This document shows, in pieces, positions 36,023 to 44,559 of a stretch of 64,000 nucleotides of DNA (the first letter of the stretch is position 1; every line of letters starts with the position of its first letter). The stretch is from Cytophagales bacterium WSM2-2. Its GTDB lineage: Bacteria; Bacteroidota; Bacteroidia; Cytophagales; Cyclobacteriaceae. A program made the translations under genes and the position numbers. Location: positions 1,337,501-1,401,500 of the forward strand of contig BNHL01000001.1 in NCBI GenBank assembly GCA_015472025.1, read 5' to 3'. The notes beneath the pieces were generated by a model that saw nothing but the letters and a program-made list of their open reading frames with translations, did not search any database and was not told the origin of the DNA.

Positions 36023-36742
36023 ATGAATTCTTTACTCAGTAAAAAAACCAAATTCATTGACCTTGGTCTTATCGATTACCAAAAAGCCTGGGACTACCAA
36101 ACGGAACTGTTCAACCAAACGTTGGCGGTGAAGACCGAAAACCGGAATCTTCCCGACAACGAACAACGAACAACGAATAACTACCTGATCTTCTGTGAGC
36201 ATCCTCACGTCTACACACTGGGGAAAAGCGGTGACGAAAAAAATCTGATTATCCCTGACACCCAGCTTACTTCCATAGGCGCCACGTTTCATCACATCAA
36301 TCGCGGTGGAGACATCACTTACCACGGGCCTGGACAAATTGTAGTATATCCTGTCATCGACCTGGAAAATTTCTTCACGGACATACATCAATACATGCGA
36401 ATGTTGGAAGAGGCTGTGATTACAACGCTGGCGGAATTCAATATTGCTGCAGGAAGGATCAAAGGGCTCACCGGGGTTTGGCTCAATGTTGCCGATGAGA
36501 AGAATGCTAGAAAAATCTGTGCCATGGGAGTAAAAATGAGCCGTTGGGTGACCATGCACGGCCTGGCACTGAACGTTAATACAGACCTGAATTATTTTAA
36601 CAACATCGTTTCCTGCGGCATTCCTGACAAGGCCGTGACCTCGATGGAAAAAGAATTAAATTCATCGCTGGATTTTCAGCAGGTAAAAGAAGTTCTGAAA
36701 TCGAAATTATCCTCACTCTTTGAAATGCAGTTGACCGAATGA
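36023..36742 (+). CDS. lipB: Octanoyltransferase LipB
   Basis: 239 residues. RGGDITYHGPGQIVVYPVIDL (94-114) is the LipB signature; catalytic Cys198 is in NNIVSCGI and Lys171 in AMGVKMS. It transfers octanoyl from ACP to lipoyl domains, the first step of lipoate synthesis. A charged segment (about 38-53, NRNLPDNEQRTTNN) is encoded by AACGAACA-like repeats. Four bases overlap with the next gene (ATGA), so the two are coupled. Confidence 0.95.
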   Translation: MNSLLSKKTKFIDLGLIDYQKAWDYQTELFNQTLAVKTENRNLPDNEQRTTNNYLIFCEHPHVYTLGKSGDEKNLIIPDTQLTSIGATFHHINRGGDITYHGPGQIVVYPVIDLENFFTDIHQYMRMLEEAVITTLAEFNIAAGRIKGLTGVWLNVADEKNARKICAMGVKMSRWVTMHGLALNVNTDLNYFNNIVSCGIPDKAVTSMEKELNSSLDFQQVKEVLKSKLSSLFEMQLTE

Positions 36743-37143
36743 AGAAAGATATTGAAGTACCTGAAGTAAAAAATGTGACACTGGCGGTGATCCGCGAAAA
36801 AAACCTCCTCAACCAGGATGAGTGGAAAGTGTACCTGATCAACAACAACAATTTCCCAATTGAAAATACATTGGTTGCCAGCCGGGGATACGGAGAAAAA
36901 GATGGTGAGGAGCAACGCACCTCCACGTTACGTCATTTTCTGGAAACAGTGCCCGCCAATGGTTTTGCCATTGTGGAGTCCATTGATCCTAAAGTTTTCC
37001 ATCTCAACAATGAGTATTGGGTGAGTTACTACATCGGGAGCCAGATTTACGACAAGCGGTTCGTGTTTGTGCCGGATACTATCTGTGAACAAAACCTCGT
37101 TTTTATTAAAGAGGTAGAGAAAGAGGGAGTCCTGCATTCGTGA
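36739..37143 (+). CDS. Conserved hypothetical protein coupled to lipB
   Basis: 134 residues, cytoplasmic, beta-rich by pattern (VTLAVIREKNLLNQDEWKVYLINNNNFPIENTLVASRGYG; AIVESIDPKVFHLNNEYWVSYYIGSQIYDKRFVFVPDTI). No family recognised, but the gene overlaps lipB by four bases on the same strand, which suggests a common transcript. Its role in lipoylation, if any, is unknown. Confidence 0.75.
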   Translation: MKKDIEVPEVKNVTLAVIREKNLLNQDEWKVYLINNNNFPIENTLVASRGYGEKDGEEQRTSTLRHFLETVPANGFAIVESIDPKVFHLNNEYWVSYYIGSQIYDKRFVFVPDTICEQNLVFIKEVEKEGVLHS

Positions 37144-37168
37144 GCATCAAAGTCGGCAGGTAAACTGA

Positions 37169-38134
37169 TTACTTATGAATCATGTTTTTTATAATCAGCT
37201 TCGCATGGTCGCGCGAGTTCTCAATAAACCACTGGTTTGTCTTCAATCCACCACACACCACACCGGCTAAGTAAAGTCCCGGAACAGAAGTCTCCATGGT
37301 CTGTTCATTGTAAACAGGTGTGTGATACGGGTCAGCATGAAATTGAATTCCTGCTTTCTTCATGAATTCAAAAGGCGGTTGGTAGCCGGTCATCGCCATC
37401 ACAAAATCATTCGGCAATTGAATTTCGCCCTCAGGTGTCTGTACGTTAATGTGAGTCTCCGTGATGCTTGAAACTGTTGAATTAAAATAAGCTTTGATCG
37501 AGCCTTCCTTGATTCTGTTTTCAATGTCAGGCTTCACCCAATATTTCACACTATCGCGCACGGAAGCTTCACGTACAATCATGGTCACTTCTGCACCTTT
37601 GCGCCAGGTCTCCAATGCTACATCCACAGCCGAGTTTGCCGCACCTATCACAGCCACTTTTTGTCTGAAATACGGATGTGGTTCATCGTAGTAATGTTTC
37701 ACCTTCGGAAGGTCTTCGCCAGGTACATTCAGCAAATACGGGAGATCATAAAAACCTAAAGCAAGCACCACAGTTTTTGATAAAAAATTTCCTTTGCTCG
37801 TCTTTATCGAAAATTGACTGGCGGTCTTTTGCTGTACTTCTTCCACTTCCTCATAAAGATTAACATTCAGGTCCCAAGTGGTGCATACCCGGCGATAATA
37901 CTCCAACGCTTCTATCCGCACCGGTTTAGCATTGTTTGAGATAAACGGCACCTCACCTATCTCCAATCGTTCAGAGGTGGAAAAGAAGGTCATGTTCATC
38001 GGGTAATGATAAAGTGAATTGACCAGGCAACCTTTTTCAATAATCAGGTAACTTAAACCAGCCCTCCTGGCTTCAATTCCACAGGCCAGGCCGATTGGTC
38101 CCGCTCCGACAATGATGAGATCGTGTTCTTGCAT
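37169..38134 (-). CDS. YpdA family bacillithiol disulfide reductase-like flavoprotein
   Basis: Start at MQEHDLIIVGAGPIGLACG (38134) rather than 38164 places the FAD-binding GxGxxG near the N-terminus. 321 residues with two dinucleotide folds: FAD in VGAGPIGLACGIEA and NADPH in AVIGAANSAVDVALE. YpdA reduces bacillithiol disulfide with NADPH in Bacillota and many Bacteroidota. No CxxC is needed. It diverges from the 2H phosphoesterase gene. Confidence 0.88.
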   Translation of the reverse strand: MQEHDLIIVGAGPIGLACGIEARRAGLSYLIIEKGCLVNSLYHYPMNMTFFSTSERLEIGEVPFISNNAKPVRIEALEYYRRVCTTWDLNVNLYEEVEEVQQKTASQFSIKTSKGNFLSKTVVLALGFYDLPYLLNVPGEDLPKVKHYYDEPHPYFRQKVAVIGAANSAVDVALETWRKGAEVTMIVREASVRDSVKYWVKPDIENRIKEGSIKAYFNSTVSSITETHINVQTPEGEIQLPNDFVMAMTGYQPPFEFMKKAGIQFHADPYHTPVYNEQTMETSVPGLYLAGVVCGGLKTNQWFIENSRDHAKLIIKNMIHK

Positions 38135-38206
38135 TCTTAAAATATAGTACAGGCAAATTCGCAAAAAGATTCAATGTATTTTTGACTGAATCCTGACAAA
38201 AAAAGA

Positions 38207-38761
38207 ATGGACCAGCCAACAGGCATGAGCCGCTACTTCATAGCTATTATACCTCCCTCACCAATTGAGGAAGAGGCCATGGCTTTGAAAAATCATTTCA
38301 AGGAGAAATACAACAGCAAGGGTTCTTTGAATTCTGCTCCGCATATCACCCTGCACATGCCTTTTATGTGGAAAGAGAAGAATGAAGAAAAACTGATCGG
38401 TGCACTCAAAAGTTTTGTAACAGACCAGAAAATGTTCCCGATTGCTCTTTCAGGATTTGGATCATTTCCTCCACGGGTAGTTTTTATAAATGTCAAGCCA
38501 AGCGAAGAACTGAACCTGCTTCAAAGTCGACTGCAGAAATTCTGCAAATCGGAGTTGAATTTATTTAATGCTCAATACAAAGACCTGCCATTTCACCCAC
38601 ATATTACCATTGCCTTTCGCGATCTGAAAAAAGACAAGTTCGCGGTTGCCTGGAGTGAATTCAGGGAAAAAACTTTCGAAGCATCTTTCCCTGTTAACAG
38701 AATCTCGTTGCTGAAACACGACACTCGCTACTGGCAACCGCTCTATCATTTTGATTTTTAA
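38207..38761 (+). CDS. 2H phosphoesterase superfamily (2'-5' RNA ligase-like) protein
   Basis: 184 residues. The two HxT motifs are seen as APHITLHMPF (about 45-54) and HPHITIAF (about 130-137). The family acts on 2',5' or 2',3'-cyclic phosphodiesters (LigT/ThpR-like), but the substrate here is unknown. Start may be at 38225 (MSRYFIAII). Single gene, same strand as the TolB-like gene that follows by 42 bases. Confidence 0.82.
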   Translation: MDQPTGMSRYFIAIIPPSPIEEEAMALKNHFKEKYNSKGSLNSAPHITLHMPFMWKEKNEEKLIGALKSFVTDQKMFPIALSGFGSFPPRVVFINVKPSEELNLLQSRLQKFCKSELNLFNAQYKDLPFHPHITIAFRDLKKDKFAVAWSEFREKTFEASFPVNRISLLKHDTRYWQPLYHFDF

Positions 38762-38803
38762 ATAGGCTGATATTCACTACTTTGGATAGTTTGATTTTCT
38801 CCT

Positions 38804-39676
38804 ATGAAAAAAATACTGGTTTGCGTTGGTTTTTTAGCGTGTTCTTCCGCTTTCGGACAGGCGGGATCAGAAATTTTCCTGTTTGATCTTCATCTCCGAA
38901 AAGATCACGTCTCTGTCGACAATCCAAAAAACATCACCAATCATCCCGGCTATGACAATCAACCATCTTTCCATACCGATTTGCCGATCGTCTACTATTC
39001 CTCATTCAATGAAGAGGGATTATCGGACATCAAATTCTATAACTACCGGACGGAAGAAACGAAAGCTCTGACGCAAACGCGTGAAAGAGAATACTCACCG
39101 ACACTCACACTGGACAAGCAATTTATTTCATGTATCATTCAACGTGAAAATGGAGCACAAGATCTCGGCAAATATCCGCTGGATGGGGGCGAGCCAACTG
39201 TCCTGGTTAACAACCTGACTATCGGCTATCACGTCTGGGCAGACAACAGCCACGTAGGGCTGTTCGTACTCGGAAACAACAATGAGCCTAACGAACTTCA
39301 CTATTTACGGCTACCTACTAAAACGGACACGGTACTGGCGCAAAATATCGGCAGGTCACTCCACAAAATTCCTGACGAAACTTCGTTCAGTTTTGTACAC
39401 AAGGTGTCCGACAAGGAATGGCTGATCAAAAAATACAACACCGTCACGCGTGAAATTTCACAGATTGCCACCACACTGCCCGGTAATGAAGACATGTGCT
39501 GGACTTCCGATGGCAAAATCTTAATGAGCGGTAATTCAAAAATTTATTGGCTCGATCCTAAGACGGATGTGGTTTGGAAAGAAGTGCAGATCACCTTCCC
39601 AAGTACAATGAAAGCCATTAGTCGTTTGGCAGTAAATGCCGCTGGAAATAAACTTGCAGTAGTGATGGCTGAATAG
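38804..39676 (+). CDS. Secreted beta-propeller protein, TolB/WD40-like
   Basis: 290 residues. A signal peptide (MKKILVCVGFLACSSAFGQ) is followed by blades of the form NHPGYDNQPSFHTDLPIVYYSSF and DIKFYNYRTEETKALTQTREREYSP, typical of TolB-like propellers (WD40-like PD40 repeats). Four to five blades are visible. Predicted periplasmic; no partner can be named. It ends tail to tail against the next gene, with no gap. Confidence 0.78.
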   Translation: MKKILVCVGFLACSSAFGQAGSEIFLFDLHLRKDHVSVDNPKNITNHPGYDNQPSFHTDLPIVYYSSFNEEGLSDIKFYNYRTEETKALTQTREREYSPTLTLDKQFISCIIQRENGAQDLGKYPLDGGEPTVLVNNLTIGYHVWADNSHVGLFVLGNNNEPNELHYLRLPTKTDTVLAQNIGRSLHKIPDETSFSFVHKVSDKEWLIKKYNTVTREISQIATTLPGNEDMCWTSDGKILMSGNSKIYWLDPKTDVVWKEVQITFPSTMKAISRLAVNAAGNKLAVVMAE

Positions 39677-40318
39677 CTATTTCTCACCAAAGGCCCCTTT
39701 GGCCACGTACCATTTTTTAATCTCTATTTCCAGAAAACCTTCGCGTACAGCAGGATCATTTTCAATTACTTTCGGATCGAGGTCTCCTTTCATAATCAAT
39801 ATACCTCCATCGTAGTCGCCAAAAATCCCTTCGGCAATTACGTTTCCTGATTTCATGATCTCTTTCAGATATTCATCATGTTTTTTGACCAGTTGAGGCA
39901 AATCGTTCACATTAAATTTTGCGACATACGAAGTGAACGTGACAAACTGATAACTCGTCATTTCAAAAGGCTCCTTAACTAACGTTGGTTTTCCCACGCG
40001 CGGACGAAATGGAAGGACCTCAACATTCCACCGGTTATTCTTAATGCCCGGATCATCTTTCAACCACTCCCGTACATCACTTACGGATTTTGAATTGAAG
40101 ATAAAGATGCCTCCTCCACCATCGAAGGGGCCGGCCACGAGCAATTTTCCTACTGCTGCCATTTTTTTGATGTTGGCAAAATGACCTTCCATGATTTTAT
40201 CCACCTGCTCCTTAGGCAGTTCAGCCTTGTCCGATTTAAAGTGCAGGAAGACGAACACCATCTGCTGAGCGGACAGTGACCGGCTCCCGAGAACGATCAG
40301 GAAAAGAAGAAGCCTCAT
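39677..40318 (-). CDS. Secreted protein with two YCII-related domains
   Basis: Start at MRLLLFLIVLGSRSLSAQ (40318) gives a signal peptide and 213 residues. Two YCII-like ferredoxin-fold halves are suggested: the first contains GHFANIKKMAAVGKLLVAGPFDGGGGIFIF, the second VKKHDEYLKEIMKSGNVIAEGIFGDYDGGILIM. YCII proteins are small cytoplasmic enzymes in most genomes, so the exported duplicated form is unusual. Function unknown. Confidence 0.72.
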   Translation of the reverse strand: MRLLLFLIVLGSRSLSAQQMVFVFLHFKSDKAELPKEQVDKIMEGHFANIKKMAAVGKLLVAGPFDGGGGIFIFNSKSVSDVREWLKDDPGIKNNRWNVEVLPFRPRVGKPTLVKEPFEMTSYQFVTFTSYVAKFNVNDLPQLVKKHDEYLKEIMKSGNVIAEGIFGDYDGGILIMKGDLDPKVIENDPAVREGFLEIEIKKWYVAKGAFGEK

Positions 40319-40411
40319 ACCAGGTGAAGTTACCAAACTTCAGAAAGTTTCTTACTCTTTTTCATTTATCGCAAGACAATGTAACTTCACGCGAATTAAT
40401 ACTCCTACTTA

Positions 40412-41254
40412 ATGGTGATCATAGCCGATAGCGGAGGTTCTAAAATTGACTGGCGGTTATTAAAAAAAGACGGAAGTGTGGGTCAGGCGAACAGCCCTGG
40501 CTTCAATCCCTACTATCAGCCATTGGACCATCTGCAGAAAATAGTCTCAGAAGACCTACTTCCGAAAGTAAGTGAAGAGACTTCAAAGATATTTTACTAT
40601 GGCACCGGAGTTTCGTCAGAAAAGAATGTCCGAAGCATCCAGTCGGTTTTCGCAACGCATTTTCCGAAAGCATCTATTGAGGTAGGATGGGATTTGCTGG
40701 CCGCAGCCCGGGCGTTGTGTGGGCGTGAACCTGGAATCGCCTGCATTCTCGGCACGGGATCCAACTCCTGTTTGTATGACGGGGAAAAAATAACCGGAAA
40801 TGTGGCCAACCTCGGATGGATATTGGCTGACGAAGGCTCAGGCACCTACATGGGCAAGCAGCTGGTGTTTGATTATTTTCGCAACGAAATGCCCGAAGCT
40901 ATGGCTCGGCAATTTCACGCCCGCTTTCCGTGGACACGCGAAGAAGTACTAGAGAAAGTGTACCAGCAAGAAAAGCCGGGAGCATTCCTCGCCAGTTTCG
41001 CCAAGTTCATTTTTCAACATTTGAAAGAACCTTATTGTTACCAGTTGGCATACAAGAGTCTATCCGACTTCTTCGAAAACAATGTGATGAAGTATGATAA
41101 TTACAAAAACCTCAAAGTTCATTTTACCGGCTCTATTGGCTTTTACTTCAGTGATGTTTTGAGGCAAGTGGCCAACGACAAAGGCATCACCGTAAAAAAT
41201 GTCCTGGAAGGACCTATTGCAGGCTTGACATTATATCATCAGAAAGATCTTTAA
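40412..41254 (+). CDS. BadF/BadG/BcrA/BcrD-type sugar kinase (GlcNAc/MurNAc kinase-like)
   Basis: 280 residues, ASKHA ATPase fold. Phosphate-1 motif is ADSGGSKIDWRLL, phosphate-2 LGTGSNSC, with DEGSGTYMGKQL in the middle as in N-acetylglucosamine kinases of the BadF family. It lies three bases upstream of murQ, so MurNAc (or GlcNAc) from peptidoglycan turnover is the most likely substrate: the kinase would make MurNAc-6-P, the substrate of MurQ. Confidence 0.82.
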   Translation: MVIIADSGGSKIDWRLLKKDGSVGQANSPGFNPYYQPLDHLQKIVSEDLLPKVSEETSKIFYYGTGVSSEKNVRSIQSVFATHFPKASIEVGWDLLAAARALCGREPGIACILGTGSNSCLYDGEKITGNVANLGWILADEGSGTYMGKQLVFDYFRNEMPEAMARQFHARFPWTREEVLEKVYQQEKPGAFLASFAKFIFQHLKEPYCYQLAYKSLSDFFENNVMKYDNYKNLKVHFTGSIGFYFSDVLRQVANDKGITVKNVLEGPIAGLTLYHQKDL

Positions 41255-41257
41255 TCG

Positions 41258-42067
41258 ATGGTTAGTACCACAGAATCGTCATCACACTACAACAATCTCG
41301 AATCGATGAGTATACACGATTTGCTCGTCAGCATTAATCGCGAAGATACCATCGTGCCGAGGGCCATCAAGAAAGAAATTCCCCGGATCGAGGCCTTGGT
41401 GAAGGCCGTGGTCAGGAAAATGAAAAAGGGAGGCAGACTTTTTTACATCGGTGCTGGCACGAGCGGCCGGCTGGGTGTAGTAGATGCTTCTGAAATTCCG
41501 CCTACTTATGGCATGCCGCACGGCAAAGTGATAGGAATTATTGCCGGGGGTGACAAAGCAATTCGCAAAGCTGTTGAACATGCTGAAGATGATCCTGACC
41601 AGGCATGGAAAGACTTACAAAAGTATAAAATCAGTAAAAATGATGTAATTATTGGGCTTGCTGCCTCCGGGCGCACTCCCTACGTGATTGGTGGTGTAAA
41701 AGAGGCTCGTAAAAATAGAGTCACCACGGGTTGCATTACATGCAACAAAGGCAGTGAGCTAGCAGCTGCGGTTGAATTCCCGATCGAGTTAGTGGTAGGA
41801 CCGGAGTTTGTTACCGGAAGTACGCGAATGAAAGCCGGCACCGCCCAGAAGCTTGCCTTAAACATGATCTCCACCTCGGTGATGGTACAACTCGGACGCG
41901 TGAAGGGCAACAAAATGGTTGACATGCGAATGACCAACAATAAACTGATCGACCGTGGCATCCGAATGATCATGGATGAGTCGAAGGTGAATCAGGCCAA
42001 AGCTGAGAAGCTCTTGAAGAAATTTGGAAGTGTCCGGAAGGCCGTCAACAGTCAGAAGAAATCATAA
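41258..42067 (+). CDS. murQ: N-acetylmuramic acid 6-phosphate etherase
   Basis: 269 residues with a SIS domain. YIGAGTSGRLGVVDASEIPPTYG (63-85) holds the catalytic Glu79 of the DASE motif, and ITGCITCNKGSELAAAVEFPIEL and GSTRMKAGTAQKLALNMISTSVMV are diagnostic. It cleaves the D-lactyl ether of MurNAc-6-P to GlcNAc-6-P in wall recycling. It follows the kinase by three bases and overlaps the tail of the SprT-like gene by six. Confidence 0.95.
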   Translation: MVSTTESSSHYNNLESMSIHDLLVSINREDTIVPRAIKKEIPRIEALVKAVVRKMKKGGRLFYIGAGTSGRLGVVDASEIPPTYGMPHGKVIGIIAGGDKAIRKAVEHAEDDPDQAWKDLQKYKISKNDVIIGLAASGRTPYVIGGVKEARKNRVTTGCITCNKGSELAAAVEFPIELVVGPEFVTGSTRMKAGTAQKLALNMISTSVMVQLGRVKGNKMVDMRMTNNKLIDRGIRMIMDESKVNQAKAEKLLKKFGSVRKAVNSQKKS

Positions 42068-42685
42068 CAGCGCAAGCTGCGCATTACTTACCACCGCATC
42101 CACAGGCACAAGATATTGCCTGCGTGTTTTCACTTCACGGCATAAAACCCTGGTACGTCTCAGTTTCCCCTTCTTAAACCATCTTCCCTGCAGGTGAAAT
42201 ACGCTTCCCTCGGGAATATTTGAAAGTAAAACAGCTTCTGCCGAACGCTGGTCAACGGATCGAAAAAGTTGCATGAGTTCTGAATCAGAAAAGCTGGAAG
42301 CTTTAGGAGATATCATATGCTTTTGAAGCCCCGACAACAGGGGTTGAGGAAAAATCTCTTCTGTTAAAAGGGGAGCCATCAGCAATGTGAATAGCTGCTT
42401 CCACTCTTCGCCATGGGCCTCTGCTCTGTGTCCATGCCGGTGATGAACACGAAGGTGTGCTACTTCATGCACATAAGTCATTAGAAATAAGTAGGGATGA
42501 AGGTCCCTATTGACTGTGATCTGGGGTGTGTGGCCGGTCCTGCAGGTAAAGTCGCCTACCTTGGAATGACGGGCGTTTCTGAGCTTGAAACTGAAGGGCA
42601 TTTCTTGCCATAACCTGCAGCAGTAATGAACTGCCTGCTGAGGAACATGAGTGGCCAGTATTTCCTCTATTTTTTTAAGCTCCAT
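42062..42685 (-). CDS. SprT-like metalloprotease domain protein
   Basis: 207 residues. The zinc motif HEVAH (His73, Glu74, His77) with a third ligand near His91 (AHGEEWK) matches SprT-like proteases. The C-terminal half has no zinc-ribbon cysteines of the CxxC type, so it is the SprT-domain-only bacterial form. The physiological role is unknown; eukaryotic SPRTN repairs DNA-protein crosslinks. It is convergent with murQ. Confidence 0.85.
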   Translation of the reverse strand: MELKKIEEILATHVPQQAVHYCCRLWQEMPFSFKLRNARHSKVGDFTCRTGHTPQITVNRDLHPYLFLMTYVHEVAHLRVHHRHGHRAEAHGEEWKQLFTLLMAPLLTEEIFPQPLLSGLQKHMISPKASSFSDSELMQLFRSVDQRSAEAVLLSNIPEGSVFHLQGRWFKKGKLRRTRVLCREVKTRRQYLVPVDAVVSNAQLALL

Positions 42686-42736
42686 TAACCAGGAGAGCAG
42701 AATGGTGTATTTGTACTAAACAAAAGAGAAATAAAA

Positions 42737-42761
42737 AAGGCTTTAGTTTTCCTAAAGCCTT
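42737..42761 (-). terminator. Terminator of the small lipoprotein gene
   Basis: A perfect 10-bp stem AAGGCTTTAG/CTAAAGCCTT around TTTTC, with a T6-type tract on the minus strand (TTTTTTATTTC). It lies 26 bases after the stop at 42787. Confidence 0.85.
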
Positions 42762-42786
42762 CCCGGGAAAATCTCTTAATTAGAGA

Positions 42787-43020
42787 TTACTTCTTTTTCT
42801 TTGCTGAAGCGGCTTTAGCGATTGAATCTGCCTTAGCAGTTGAATCAGCTTTTGCCTTTACTACAGCAGCTGCATCAGCTTGTACTTTTGCGATGGAGTC
42901 AGCTTTTCTGGTTGAATCCTCTTTCATTTTAGCGGCTTCAGCGGCTTTGTCTTTTCCGCCACAGGCTACGAAAGCAACAGCAAAGCTGCAGACCATCATA
43001 AGCGCGAACAATTTTTTCAT
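42787..43020 (-). CDS. Small Ala/Lys-rich lipoprotein
   Basis: 77 residues. The lipoprotein signal MKKLFALMMVCSFAVAFVAC gives lipidated Cys20. The mature part is a low-complexity alpha-helix of KADSIAK/KADSTAK repeats ending in KKKK, likely a coiled-coil or rod. No family known. Short lipoproteins of this type may tether or space the outer membrane. It has its own terminator. Confidence 0.7.
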   Translation of the reverse strand: MKKLFALMMVCSFAVAFVACGGKDKAAEAAKMKEDSTRKADSIAKVQADAAAVVKAKADSTAKADSIAKAASAKKKK

Positions 43021-43157
43021 AGTTTACAGGTTATAAATTTGCCCGCAAATATAAGCGGAATCGCCGATTTTAAACCATGAAGTAAGAAAAAATTAAATAT
43101 TGACCCGAAAATGGGGCATTAAAAGACCCAACAGCGAGGCGCAAACGATCGCACTCT

Positions 43158-44465
43158 TTATTTCTTCCTGAAAAACAACCTAACAGGTGTTCCTTCAAAA
43201 TCGAACTTCTCGCGGAGCCTGTTTTCCAAAAAACGCTGATAAGACTCCTGAATATACTGCGGCAAGTTGCAGAAGAAAACAAAGGTTGGTGTCTTGGCTG
43301 GTACCTGGGTAATGTATTTGATCTGGATCAACTTGCCCTTGATAGCCGGAGGCGGGTAATGGGCGATCTCAGGGAGCAGCGCATCATTGAGTGCTGAGGT
43401 AGGCACTTTCTTGCTTTTGTTTTCGCACACCGTCACCGCCTTTTCTATCACCTGAAAGATCCGTTGCTTGGTAAGTGCTGACGCAAAAACAAACGGAACA
43501 TAGCTGATCGGGGCAATGCTCTCACTCATCTCTTTCTTAATCTTCTCTGACGTTTTACTGTCTTTCTCAATCAGATCCCACTTGTTGACCATGATCACAA
43601 TTCCCTTGCCTTGCTTCTGGGCAAGACTGATGATATTGACGTCCTGCGACTCCAGCCCGCGCTCCGCATCGATCACAATAATACAAACATCACATTCTTC
43701 CAGTGCCCCGAGCGAGCGAAGTACCGAGTAGAATTCGACATCCTCTACTACTTTACTTTTCTTCCGGATGCCGGCCGTATCAATGAGGATAAAATCCTTG
43801 CCGTACATTTTGTAGTGTGAATGGATTGCATCGCGGGTGGTTCCTGCTTCATCCGTCACGATAGTTCTTTCCGTGCCTAACAGCACATTCAACAAGGAAG
43901 ACTTGCCAACATTGGGTCTCCCCAGAATGGCAATTTTGGGGATGCCTTCATTGGGGTCTTTTACTCCTTCAGATGGAAGTAATTTTATCAGTTCATCCAG
44001 AAGTTCGCCTGAACCCGACCCGTTCTCTGCTGAGATCGGGTAAACCTCTCCCATTCCCAGTTCATAAAATTCAGTAGCCTCAACCGTCTTCTGCGGAGTA
44101 TCGGCTTTGTTGGCAGCAATGAGCACCGGCTTTTTAGACTTTCGAATGATGTTAGCAAATTCTTTGTCATAACCGGTAAGCCCCTGTTGGCAATCAACCA
44201 TAAAAATTACGGCCACACACTCTTCCAGGGCCATCTCTACCTGCTTCCTGATTTGTGATTCAAATTTGTCGTCCGATCCGGTAACGTAACCTCCGGTGTC
44301 GATCACGGTGAAGTATTTGCCCGTCCATTCGGCATAACCATAGTGGCGATCGCGTGTAACACCCGGCATATCGTCCATGATAGCTTGTCTTTGCTCAACC
44401 AGACGGTTAAAGAAAGTGGATTTGCCTACATTAGGCCGTCCGACAATTGCAACGATGTTTGCCAT
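43158..44465 (-). CDS. der: Ribosome biogenesis GTPase Der (EngA)
   Basis: 435 residues with two tandem G domains, each starting GRPNVGKS (near residues 8 and 181), with DTAG/DTGG (G3) and NKAD/NKWD (G4) motifs, and a C-terminal KH-like domain (365-435). It is needed for 50S subunit maturation. Preceded by era on the same strand with 94 bases between, so the two ribosome-assembly GTPases likely share regulation. Confidence 0.96.
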   Translation of the reverse strand: MANIVAIVGRPNVGKSTFFNRLVEQRQAIMDDMPGVTRDRHYGYAEWTGKYFTVIDTGGYVTGSDDKFESQIRKQVEMALEECVAVIFMVDCQQGLTGYDKEFANIIRKSKKPVLIAANKADTPQKTVEATEFYELGMGEVYPISAENGSGSGELLDELIKLLPSEGVKDPNEGIPKIAILGRPNVGKSSLLNVLLGTERTIVTDEAGTTRDAIHSHYKMYGKDFILIDTAGIRKKSKVVEDVEFYSVLRSLGALEECDVCIIVIDAERGLESQDVNIISLAQKQGKGIVIMVNKWDLIEKDSKTSEKIKKEMSESIAPISYVPFVFASALTKQRIFQVIEKAVTVCENKSKKVPTSALNDALLPEIAHYPPPAIKGKLIQIKYITQVPAKTPTFVFFCNLPQYIQESYQRFLENRLREKFDFEGTPVRLFFRKK

Positions 44466-44559
44466 GTTCTATGTAAATGATCAATTTTCAAGCCCCAAAG
44501 GTCAATTGAGGATGAATAAGCGCGCAAGTTAACTCATGATTGTTGAATTGACCAATCGG

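Noticed and set aside
36158..36181. Insertion of a mobile element in lipB
   Set aside because: The repeat keeps the frame, is only about 24 bases, and the catalytic regions are intact.
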